From G016234445 sp964438865 (GTDB lineage: Bacteria > Chloroflexota > Dehalococcoidia > Tepidiformales > Tepidiformaceae), in assembly GCA_964438865.1 (NCBI GenBank), contig CAYTMI010000001.1:372001-436000 (forward strand): a DNA stretch of 64,000 bases. Direction: 5' to 3'. Below the pieces are notes generated by a model. It ran no database searches, was not told where the DNA came from, and was given only the letters and a program-made list of their open reading frames with translations. A program made the translations under genes and the position numbers. Shown one piece after another: positions 25,776 through 32,230 of this stretch (the first letter of the stretch is position 1; each line of letters opens with the position of its first letter).

Positions 25776-26570
25776 CTAGGCGACGGCCGTCAGCCGGGCC
25801 GACCTGCGGGGGACGTACTCAGCGTCGGCGGGCACGTCCCAGAGGTTCCAGAGCCCCTTTTCCCACTGGTCGCGGCCGAGGCCCCACTGCCGGTAGCGCC
25901 AGCGCCGGCGTTCGGCGAGCGCGCGCTGGACGTCCCACGGGAGGGCGGCGAGCGGCGGCGCGGGCAGCGGCGAAAGCGACGACATGCTGCCCGAGCCGGT
26001 GCGGAGTTCGCGGTCAAGTTCGCGCTGCAGCGCCCAGATAACCAGCCGAACGTGGTCATCTGTAACGGGTTCGATGCCCTCGTCGATGCCGGGATACCAG
26101 GCGTGTGGGTCGTCGATGGATTCGAGGGCCTCGCGGATGTCTTCGTTGATTTCGTCGCCAAGGTCCTGGAGCGCCGAGTGGAGGTCCGGGTCGCGGTTGG
26201 CCCGCTGGGGCGCCTCCGGGAGCGAACGGATCAGCGGCCCGTAGTCGCCGATCCGCAGGGGCAGTTCGGAGAGGGCGCCACGCAGCCGGCCGAGGTCGGG
26301 GTCGCGTTCGACGAAGCCGAGGAGGGCGGCGTAGGTCACGTCACGGTCGGGCCAGACGAGGAGTTGTTCGCCACGGGCCGAGGGGGCAAGGACGATGCCG
26401 CATTCGCCGCGGCAGATGAGGGTGGCGAAAGCTCGCAGCCGGCGTCCGGGGCTCGCATCGATACCGGCGGGGTCGAACCGATTGACTACGCGGTCTGCGA
26501 GAGGCTGGGGGCCCTGTGGCGTCCGATCCTGGCCGGGGTCGTAGATGTGCTCGGACCAGAAGGCTGCCAT
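25776..26570 (-). CDS. hypothetical protein in phage-like island
   Basis: 264-residue soluble protein, not recognised. It begins MAAFWSEHIYDPGQDR and is rich in Asp, Arg, Trp and Pro, with an acidic middle (DEINEDIREALESIDDP) and a Trp-rich C-terminus (RRWRYRQWGLGRDQWEKGLWNLW). No enzymatic motif is visible. ATG 26570 is preceded by GGAGCC and lies 1 bp after the stop of a 46-residue gene; a longer frame upstream is Arg/Pro shadow sequence. It is the last of several small genes downstream of the portal gene. Confidence 0.6.
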   Translation of the reverse strand: MAAFWSEHIYDPGQDRTPQGPQPLADRVVNRFDPAGIDASPGRRLRAFATLICRGECGIVLAPSARGEQLLVWPDRDVTYAALLGFVERDPDLGRLRGALSELPLRIGDYGPLIRSLPEAPQRANRDPDLHSALQDLGDEINEDIREALESIDDPHAWYPGIDEGIEPVTDDHVRLVIWALQRELDRELRTGSGSMSSLSPLPAPPLAALPWDVQRALAERRRWRYRQWGLGRDQWEKGLWNLWDVPADAEYVPRRSARLTAVA

Positions 26571-26571
26571 C

Positions 26572-26712
26572 TCAAGGCTCCACGTCCGGCGAGGCCCCTT
26601 CGCGCCGCTGCTGCGGGCAGATGCGGGCCGGGTCGGTGTAGCGTTCGGGCCAGGGCGACTCGTTCGGGTTCGTCGTGGGGGTGGTGACGGGGGTTGTGGT
26701 GGGTGCGGGCAT
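26572..26712 (-). CDS. 46-residue Thr/Pro-rich small protein
   Basis: Short gene read directly from the DNA: MPAPTTTPVTTPTTNPNESP at the start, then WPERYTDPARICPQQRR and an end in VEP. An AGGAG ribosome site sits eight bases before the ATG. Spacing to neighbours is tight: 1 bp from the stop at 26714 upstream, 1 bp before the ATG at 26570 downstream. Function unknown. The tight packing and ribosome site support translation more than the sequence itself does. Confidence 0.5.
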   Translation of the reverse strand: MPAPTTTPVTTPTTNPNESPWPERYTDPARICPQQRREGASPDVEP

Positions 26713-26713
26713 C

Positions 26714-27133
26714 TCAGGCGCTCCTCTTGCCGCGGCGGCGGCGCTTCCATTGGTCCAGCTTCGTCAGCAGTTCGTCGTGCGATGGCGCTTCGGGCTCCGC
26801 CTGGGAAGTGGCCCAGCGGTTGGCGATCTCCGCCCGTGCCCGGAACGACTTCAAGAGGACCTGCTTGCCGATGGCGAGCCCCGCTGGCGACTTCGCGGCC
26901 TGTGGCACGCAGAAGTCGATGGCGAGGCAATCGGCAATGGTGAGGAGGACGGCCGCCTCGCCCTGGTCGTGGTCGTGGCAGAGGACGAGCGCTTCGGCGA
27001 CCTGGTCGTTCAGGGAGGCGCTGACCGGCGGGGCTTTCCATTGCTCGGGCTGGGCCATTTCGTGGCGAATCACGGACTGCAAGAGCCAGAGCTCGTCGGC
27101 GGTGAAGATGACGCTGGTGGCTGGTTCGCTCAT
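26714..27133 (-). CDS. hypothetical protein in phage-like island
   Basis: 139-residue protein, unrecognised. It is mostly helical: FTADELWLLQSVIRHEM, a His/Asp-rich stretch LCHDHDQGEAAVLLTIADCLAI, and a basic C-terminus LDQWKRRRRGKRSA that could bind nucleic acid. ATG at 27133 is chosen over the start at 27163. A possible promoter lies at 27180-27208, and two further small genes follow at 1 bp spacing. Confidence 0.6.
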   Translation of the reverse strand: MSEPATSVIFTADELWLLQSVIRHEMAQPEQWKAPPVSASLNDQVAEALVLCHDHDQGEAAVLLTIADCLAIDFCVPQAAKSPAGLAIGKQVLLKSFRARAEIANRWATSQAEPEAPSHDELLTKLDQWKRRRRGKRSA

Positions 27134-27179
27134 GGCGACCTCCAGGCGTTCGGCCCAGGGCATGTGGGCTTCGCGTCTA

Positions 27180-27208
27180 TATCTACAATGTATTACGGCA
27201 ATCGTTCA
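27180..27208 (-). promoter_or_regulatory. possible promoter for the small-gene operon in the island
   Basis: On the minus strand TGAACG, a 17-base spacer and TAGATA lie 47 bp before the ATG at 27133, in the most AT-rich stretch of this region. The -35 element is weak. The rest of 27134-27390 shows no gene. Confidence 0.3.
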
Positions 27209-27390
27209 GGAAAACTGAAGACCCCCGGCATAGGACCAACTCCGTATCTGGACCCCGTGGGACACCTGATCTGCGGGTTGCGGCCGGGGATGTGGCCCGG
27301 CCTCCGGGAGAGCCCCGGCTTCACAGATAAGAACGTTTATGTCTGCCCGAAGGTTACCGACCGATGAGTATTTTTTCTCCGGGAGCGGTT

Positions 27391-28707
27391 TCAGGCAGTG
27401 ACGCCCTTGATCGCGCCCTCCTCCTGCACCCGCGCCCATTCCGCTTCCGGGTCGTCGGCGCCGAGGTGGGCGGCGGCGGTGCGCCGGGAGGTGATCCCCG
27501 CCTGGACCAGCGTCCGTTCGTCGGCGACCTGGCGGGAACGGTCGACCGGGAGCACGGGGCCCCAGTGCATCACCGGACGGAGGCCTTCGATATCGAGCCC
27601 CCTGTACTGCGCAAGCAGGCGAAGGATCAGCGCTGCGCGGCGTTCGTACACCGCCGTCCGGATGAGCCGCTTGCGGCCGACCTTCTTCGCCAGCGGGTCC
27701 AGTTCCGTGTTCAGGGCGATCCCGCTGAGGCCCTGGGGGTTGTGTCCGAAGGCCGTCCGCGGCGATTCGCCGAGGTCGTGGAGCGTGCGGTAGATGAGGT
27801 CGATGTAGTCGCGGTGGAGGGCAACGCCGCCGCCCTTGAGCAGGTCCAGCAGGTAGGCCTTGGCGTTCTCCGGCACTTCCCAGATGGCCCCGGGTTCGAC
27901 GGCGATGTCCTGGGAGCCGTTCACGCCTTCGAGCACGGCGATGGGGTTGCCGGAGAGTTCGAGGATCTGGCTCAACTGGCTGTAGGCGCGGTTCAGTTCG
28001 CGGCTGGATGCGACCAGCGCCGGGACGTCGCTCGCGCCCCACGTCTGTTTCGGTTCGCGCACGTTCGGGAAAAGAACGAAAGGGACGAATCCGTAGGGGT
28101 TTGGCGCCTGCTGGACGAGCTCGTTGCCCTGCCAGGATTCGTAGCTGTCCGCGGTCCAGCGTTCGGTGACCAGCGATTCGCCGCCGGGCGCACCCGAGGG
28201 AGAGGCATCGCCGAGGCGGTACTGGCTGGCGACGGCCACGACCCGGGAGGGGTCATCGGGCACCCGCCAGGCGAAGATACCCTGGACGTCGGGGGCCGTG
28301 ATCCGGACCATGCCTTCGGCCGCGTCCCAGGTCACGCGGTAGGCGGCGTCGCCGAGGACGGCGCAGTCGAGTTCGGTCTCGAAGTCGAGCTGGGCCAGGC
28401 CGTTCGCGGATTCGACTTCGCGGAGGGCGGTCTCGGCGGCGCGGGCGCGGGCGCGGCCTTCGGGGGAATCGCCGTCACGCGCTTCGACCTGGATGGAAGC
28501 GCCTTCGAGGAGGTAGCTGGTGATCTTGTCGACGAAGGCGCGGGCGTAGTTGAAGGTGAGGCGCCGTTCGCCCCGGCGGGCGCGTCCCTCCCACTGGCGG
28601 CCTTCGTAGAAGTCGAGGTTGTCGCGGTAGCGGCGCAGGCGGTCTTCGTCCATGCGCTGGAGGGTGACGGGGAAGGGCGGTTCCGGCCGGCGGCGGGCAG
28701 CGGGCAT
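27391..28707 (-). CDS. phage portal protein, SPP1 gp6-like
   Basis: 438-residue portal protein, the ring through which tailed phages package DNA. Signatures are the N-terminal LRRYRDNLDFYEGRQW, NYARAFVDKITSYLLEG, the middle FPNVREPKQTWGASDVPALVASSRELNRAYSQLSQILE (read around residues 225-265), and LSGIALNTELDPLAKKVGRKR in the helical wing. Length is slightly short but no break is visible. ATG 28707 chosen. No capsid, protease, tail or integrase gene is next to it, so this is a remnant of a prophage or related element. Confidence 0.85.
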   Translation of the reverse strand: MPAARRRPEPPFPVTLQRMDEDRLRRYRDNLDFYEGRQWEGRARRGERRLTFNYARAFVDKITSYLLEGASIQVEARDGDSPEGRARARAAETALREVESANGLAQLDFETELDCAVLGDAAYRVTWDAAEGMVRITAPDVQGIFAWRVPDDPSRVVAVASQYRLGDASPSGAPGGESLVTERWTADSYESWQGNELVQQAPNPYGFVPFVLFPNVREPKQTWGASDVPALVASSRELNRAYSQLSQILELSGNPIAVLEGVNGSQDIAVEPGAIWEVPENAKAYLLDLLKGGGVALHRDYIDLIYRTLHDLGESPRTAFGHNPQGLSGIALNTELDPLAKKVGRKRLIRTAVYERRAALILRLLAQYRGLDIEGLRPVMHWGPVLPVDRSRQVADERTLVQAGITSRRTAAAHLGADDPEAEWARVQEEGAIKGVTA

Positions 28708-28778
28708 GGCGAAGCTCCGGGAGTGGTGTGGCCCGACTCTCACCGGTGCCCTCCCCGAAGGCCAAGGGGCGGGTGTCG

Positions 28779-28862
28779 CTACGCCAGCAGCGGAAACTCG
28801 GCCGGGGTCGCCCGCAGAAAGCTCAGGCGCCCTGGCCTCCCGCCCGGCTCCCGGTGTGATCG
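28779..28862 (-). pseudogene. possible 3' tail of a lost gene upstream of portal
   Basis: Between the AIPR stop and the portal start, one frame reads an end-like peptide LSFLRATPAEFPLLA followed by TAG at 28779. It has no start and is cut off by the AIPR stop. It may be the end of a packaging gene such as the large terminase, which normally precedes the portal, but this is a guess from position. Confidence 0.25.
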
Positions 28863-30647
28863 CTAAGGCTTCAGCAACGTCTGGATGTCGCCAACGAGCG
28901 CTTTACCATCCTTGCCCCGCATCTTCATCTCGATCTTCTGCGCCAGGATGACCCGCGTCGGCTGTCGATCGACTGCCTGCTTCAGGAACGCGAACATGTC
29001 CTGACCGACCTGCCCAATGATCGCCGAGTCTTCGAAGAAGCTCGTAACCGCCTCCTCAGCGAGCCCGAACAGCCTCTCCGTTAGCTCCGATCTGCTAAAG
29101 AACTCCCGAATCCACGGAAGCCTGTCGATCCCAAGCCGTTCGGTCCCGGGCGGCGCGTGACCCGCGTCAACTGCCGCCCTGGCCAGCGTCGCAAAAGCGG
29201 CGGACACGAAAAAGTACCTCGCGCGACTGTGGAAGTCGCCCGACCGCGTCTTGTACGCGAACTCGCTCTCGCAGTGCTTGAGAGTGAGGAAGGGGAGCAA
29301 GAACAGCAGCGGCTCCTCGGCGAGATCGTTCGGAAACAGCTTCTCGTAGGCTGCGCCCCCGGGAGCAAGATCCCCAGGGTTGGCATAGCACGGCGAAACC
29401 TCACCCTGGAACGCCACCGCATAGCACTTCGCTGCCTCTATCGCAGGAATACGATAGTCTCTCTTCGCCCACTTCAAGTGGCTGAACCGCGCATCGCCCG
29501 TTAATTTGCCCTTCTCGCCGCTGCTCAGTTGGTCAAATGAGCCACTTTGAATTTCATAGAAGTAACTCAGTGAATCGAATGCACCGTGAAGATGTCGATG
29601 GAATTCTTCGAGCGCGAAGAAATCCTTATTTTTGACCGCATTTTGCCGATTCGTGCTGCGCGTGATGGCGAGCCGTTCGGCATCATTTGGTTCTTGCATA
29701 ACGCGACATAATACGCTACCGCGCAACTGCTGACGCTGGGCATCGTCAAGTGTGGCGATCACGGCAAAAATCGCATGGCACGTCTGACAGCCGTTTACGA
29801 CTTGAGGCGAAGACAGTATAAACTCGTTACTGCCCGCAACACCCTCTTGCCAACTGTCACAGACAATTGTGACACCATTGTTATATCGCCAGAATTTAGC
29901 TGGACTGCTCGTGACGGTCTCACGAATCTCCTTATTGACCGCCGATTTCGCCAAGTAGTTGCGGACGTTACTGGAAAACAGCCACTGCTTTGCCTTTTGA
30001 ACCATCCCGGCCAGTTCCGTTAGACTGACGGGCGCGATAAGCGAGTCGTCGAACCGCAGTGGGCTCGATTCGAAACACACTTTCAGGGTTTGGCGCTTCT
30101 GAACTGCAGGCCGCACGGCCCCGCGGTCGCTGATCTCCTGCGAGACCGCGTCGAGATCCCAGACTACGAGAGGTTGACCGTGGATCTGCAGCCCTTCTGA
30201 CTTTTCTGTGTCAGGGCCGCTGAACTGCTGGTTCGTGATGTAGTAGTAGCGAACGCTCTCACCGGCTTGATGGGCGGAGCGGAGCTTCGCCGCTGTCTGA
30301 AGCACAGCTGGGCGTTGCGTGCTGGGTGGAGTCGTGGCCAGCCGCTCCATATCGGCCTTGAACTTGGCGATTTCTTTCCACGCGTGCGCGTTATACTTTA
30401 CCTGTACCACCAGTAGCGTGTCGTCTTCCACGAAGAACGCATCGATGGACTGATCAAACGCCCCCCCGACGTCGATAGCGTCTGCGGCCTGCTCGGCCGA
30501 GATCCCGAACAGCTCCTGTAGACACCATACGGCGAAACCGTTGCCCTTGGTGGTCGTGTCCCAACGATCCCGTTCTGCGCAGTAGTTGTTGACCGCAGCG
30601 TCGATGGAAGTCGCGAGGTTGCTGGCCAGTTCGTTGGCGGTTGACAT
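28863..30647 (-). CDS. AIPR-family abortive infection protein with nuclease-like N-terminus
   Basis: 594-residue member of the AIPR (abortive phage infection) family. The diagnostic core is FWRYNNGVTIVCD at residues 252-264 and SPQVVNGCQTCHAIF at 280-294. The N-terminal 170 residues look like a PD-(D/E)xK nuclease: Asp69 (SIDAFF) and Gln82-x-Lys84 (VVQVKY). Phage defence by DNA or RNA attack is the family-based expectation. Base composition is visibly less GC-rich than neighbours, a sign of transfer. ATG at 30647 with AGGA nine bases before. It lies between a portal gene and a repeat carrying a micro-ORF. Confidence 0.82.
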   Translation of the reverse strand: MSTANELASNLATSIDAAVNNYCAERDRWDTTTKGNGFAVWCLQELFGISAEQAADAIDVGGAFDQSIDAFFVEDDTLLVVQVKYNAHAWKEIAKFKADMERLATTPPSTQRPAVLQTAAKLRSAHQAGESVRYYYITNQQFSGPDTEKSEGLQIHGQPLVVWDLDAVSQEISDRGAVRPAVQKRQTLKVCFESSPLRFDDSLIAPVSLTELAGMVQKAKQWLFSSNVRNYLAKSAVNKEIRETVTSSPAKFWRYNNGVTIVCDSWQEGVAGSNEFILSSPQVVNGCQTCHAIFAVIATLDDAQRQQLRGSVLCRVMQEPNDAERLAITRSTNRQNAVKNKDFFALEEFHRHLHGAFDSLSYFYEIQSGSFDQLSSGEKGKLTGDARFSHLKWAKRDYRIPAIEAAKCYAVAFQGEVSPCYANPGDLAPGGAAYEKLFPNDLAEEPLLFLLPFLTLKHCESEFAYKTRSGDFHSRARYFFVSAAFATLARAAVDAGHAPPGTERLGIDRLPWIREFFSRSELTERLFGLAEEAVTSFFEDSAIIGQVGQDMFAFLKQAVDRQPTRVILAQKIEMKMRGKDGKALVGDIQTLLKP

Positions 30648-30715
30648 ATAGCAACATCCTACAGGACCGCCATGGGGTGGACCAGTGTGCTCCGCGCCGA
30701 CGGGCTGTGTCCCAG

Positions 30716-30827
30716 CCTACCCCAGCCCCAGCCGCGCCAGTTGGTCGTCGGGGGCTTCGATGGACTGGAGTGCCCCGACTCCCGGTCGACCGGCCATCCC
30801 TCATTGCCCCCTTCACCCATGCCCCCA
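30716..30827. repeat. imperfect direct repeat, copy A
   Basis: About 110 bp that match 31591-31697 with substitutions and small indels. The best-conserved blocks are GTCGTCGGGGGC and GGCCATCCCTCATTGCCCCC. The two copies lie on either side of the gene pair at 30848-31556. On the minus strand each copy contains a ribosome-site-like leader and a micro-ORF. Confidence 0.75.
30717..30797 (-). CDS. 26-residue micro-ORF A, paralogue of micro-ORF B
   Basis: ATG at 30797 to TAG at 30717 on the minus strand; the peptide is Gly/Arg-rich at first and ends ALQSIEAPDDQLARLGLG. Against copy B the last 17 codons keep LQSIEAPDDQ..RLGL with three purely synonymous third-base changes (TCC/TCG, GAA/GAG, CAA/CAG), which suggests protein-level selection. 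A G-rich, Shine-Dalgarno-like leader (GAAGGGGGCAATGAGGG) precedes the start. It lies between the VDDS gene and the AIPR gene. Function unknown; it could also be the end of a larger gene that was duplicated. Confidence 0.4.
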   Translation of the reverse strand: MAGRPGVGALQSIEAPDDQLARLGLG

Positions 30828-30847
30828 CGAGGGCGAGCCTCCCTGGG

Positions 30848-31189
30848 CTACGTCACCGGCCACTCCGCGAGGTCCCGGAGAATCGCGGCAAGTCGCCGTG
30901 CTTCTCCGTGCGAGGATGGCGCGCTTCGAACGAGCGCGTGGGCCGGGTTGTCTGGCAACGGGTCGGCGTCCACGGAGAATCCGGCTGCGCGGCAGGCGCC
31001 GGTCAAGAGCCGGGCGAACGTGTGGGTCGGGAACATCGTCCGCGGAACAGCGACTGGCCGCAGGCGTTCGCGGTCGACCGACAGATTCGCGTCCCGGAAG
31101 GCGAGCCACATCACGCGCCCGTCGGGCCCCACATGATTCGGGTGAACCCGTCTGAGCAACGCTTCGCTGTCGTCGACTACGTCAGGCAA
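30848..31189 (-). CDS. hypothetical protein, second gene of overlapping pair
   Basis: 113-residue protein, not assigned. It opens PDVVDDSEALLRRVHPNHVG and continues VMWLAFRDANLSVDRERL, FARLLTGACRAAGF and a C-terminal HGEARRLAAILRDLAEW. The His/Arg-containing first half and small size resemble partner proteins of unknown two-gene modules carried by mobile elements. TTG start at 31189 overlaps the stop of the upstream gene by 8 bp, so the two are probably made together. Confidence 0.65.
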   Translation of the reverse strand: MPDVVDDSEALLRRVHPNHVGPDGRVMWLAFRDANLSVDRERLRPVAVPRTMFPTHTFARLLTGACRAAGFSVDADPLPDNPAHALVRSAPSSHGEARRLAAILRDLAEWPVT

Positions 31190-31556
31190 GCGTGGCTGTC
31201 ACGGCGGCAGCGACGGGCGCGCCGTCGGAGCTTCGGAACTCACGCAGCACCTGGGCCGGGGTGAAGGCGGTGAAGTACGCGGCGCCGTCCGTTTCGAAGG
31301 TGACCGAGACAGACGGATGGCCGGGCAGTTCCCACTCCATCTCGATCGAGCCGTCGAGTGCGGGGCCGACGGCCGGAGCGGGACCGGTTGGCATCTGTTC
31401 GATGAGGAAGAGCATGGCGTTGCGCAAGGCGGTCGGAGAAGCCGGGCGCGCGTCCTCGCCGTCCCAGCCCGCTTCCAGACTCAGGAACTCGGTGAGGCGC
31501 GCCAAGGCCGCGGCAACTTCTGCTGAAACGGGACGGGGTTCGGCGATGGCAACCAC
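31182..31556 (-). CDS. hypothetical protein, first gene of overlapping pair
   Basis: 124-residue protein, not assigned. Main features are LARLTEFLSLEAGWDGEDARPASPTALRNA, read across residues 20-50 with a striking GWDG, then VGPALDGSIEMEWELPGHPSVSVTFETDG, a run of beta strands. GTG at 31556 is the likely start (VAIAEPRP), although its ribosome site is poor. It follows micro-ORF B by 35 bp and overlaps the next gene by 8 bp. Composition as a compact alpha then beta protein would fit an immunity or regulator partner, but there is no direct evidence. Confidence 0.6.
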   Translation of the reverse strand: MVAIAEPRPVSAEVAAALARLTEFLSLEAGWDGEDARPASPTALRNAMLFLIEQMPTGPAPAVGPALDGSIEMEWELPGHPSVSVTFETDGAAYFTAFTPAQVLREFRSSDGAPVAAAVTATLA

Positions 31557-31590
31557 ATCCTGAGTATACGGCAGCCGGGATCGCGTGAGC

Positions 31591-31697
31591 CCTACGCCAG
31601 CCCCAGCCGCTGCATCTGGTCGTCGGGGGCCTCGATCGACTGGAGGGCCTGGCGGAGGAGGTCGGCCATCCCTCATTGCCCCCTCCCCCATGCCCCC
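31591..31697. repeat. imperfect direct repeat, copy B
   Basis: Second copy of the ~110 bp repeat described at 30716-30827, upstream (minus-strand sense) of the gene pair. The shared blocks include the micro-ORF 3' half and its G-rich leader; the N-terminal codons of the micro-ORF are the least conserved part. Confidence 0.75.
31592..31669 (-). CDS. 25-residue micro-ORF B
   Basis: ATG 31669 to TAG 31592; peptide starts MADLLRQALQ and ends SIEAPDDQMQRLGLA, predicted to form one amphipathic helix followed by an acidic turn. A GGGGGAGGGGGCAATGAGGG leader lies just ahead. It sits 66 bp after the 31735 gene stop and 35 bp before the GWDG gene. See copy A for the conservation argument. Confidence 0.4.
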   Translation of the reverse strand: MADLLRQALQSIEAPDDQMQRLGLA

Positions 31698-31734
31698 TTG
31701 CGCTGGCAGCCCGGCCCCGGGGAGCTGACCGGTT

Positions 31735-32190
31735 TTAGTTGTCGCCGCCGGGAAGCGCCGGCCCTTCACCGCCGCCGAACTGTTCCATGATCCGCCGGGT
31801 GAGGTCGTCCAGCTGTTCCCGGCTGATGCCCATGCGTTCCATGGTGCTCTGCATCAGCCGCTGCACTTCCTCCACGTCCTCGCGGATGAGGGCGTCTGCC
31901 ATCTCCAACTGGGTTTCGATGGCGAGGAAGCGTTCCCGGCGCTGGGTCTCATTCTCGGTGGCGAGGATGGTGGACATCAGGCGGGTGAAAAGCGTCGTCG
32001 TCCGGGCGATGCGGACGCGGTCGTCCGGGTGTGGGGGGAATTCGCCCGTGACGGCGACTTCCAGCCCGGTGCGCTTGTCGGTTGCGACGTACTGTTCGGC
32101 CACCCCTGCAGGATAGCGGAAGGAGCCGGGTGATGCGCCAGAGGCTGGCCGAAGGGCGGGCTGGCCGGCTTCATCCAGAAAGCCGTTCAC
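31735..32190 (-). CDS. hypothetical helical protein
   Basis: About 151 residues, unrecognised. The C-terminal two thirds is strongly helical and charged (RRERFLAIETQLEMADALIREDVEEVQRLM, read over residues 85-115), then a Gly-rich acidic end. A DDRVRIARTTTLFTRLMSTIL segment precedes it. Starts are ambiguous: TTG 32205, GTG 32190 with GAGG nine bases before (chosen), or GTG 32103. It sits 40 bp after gyrB in the same direction and could be either the first island gene or a gyrB-linked gene. Confidence 0.6.
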   Translation of the reverse strand: MNGFLDEAGQPALRPASGASPGSFRYPAGVAEQYVATDKRTGLEVAVTGEFPPHPDDRVRIARTTTLFTRLMSTILATENETQRRERFLAIETQLEMADALIREDVEEVQRLMQSTMERMGISREQLDDLTRRIMEQFGGGEGPALPGGDN

Positions 32191-32230
32191 CTTCGACGAC
32201 CTCAAAGGCGCAGGTGAAGAACCTCCCCGC

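Noticed and set aside
26455..26490. GGTCGAACC-like TpsiC sequence
   Set aside because: No acceptor or anticodon stems can be formed around it; it lies inside a gene.
27364..28866. 500-codon plus-strand frame over the portal gene
   Set aside because: Shadow of the portal gene, which has clear family motifs on the other strand.
30685..31264. Several plus-strand frames over the repeat and gene pair
   Set aside because: Low-complexity Arg/Ser/Pro content, mutually overlapping, and the minus-strand frames have better starts and gene-like sequence.
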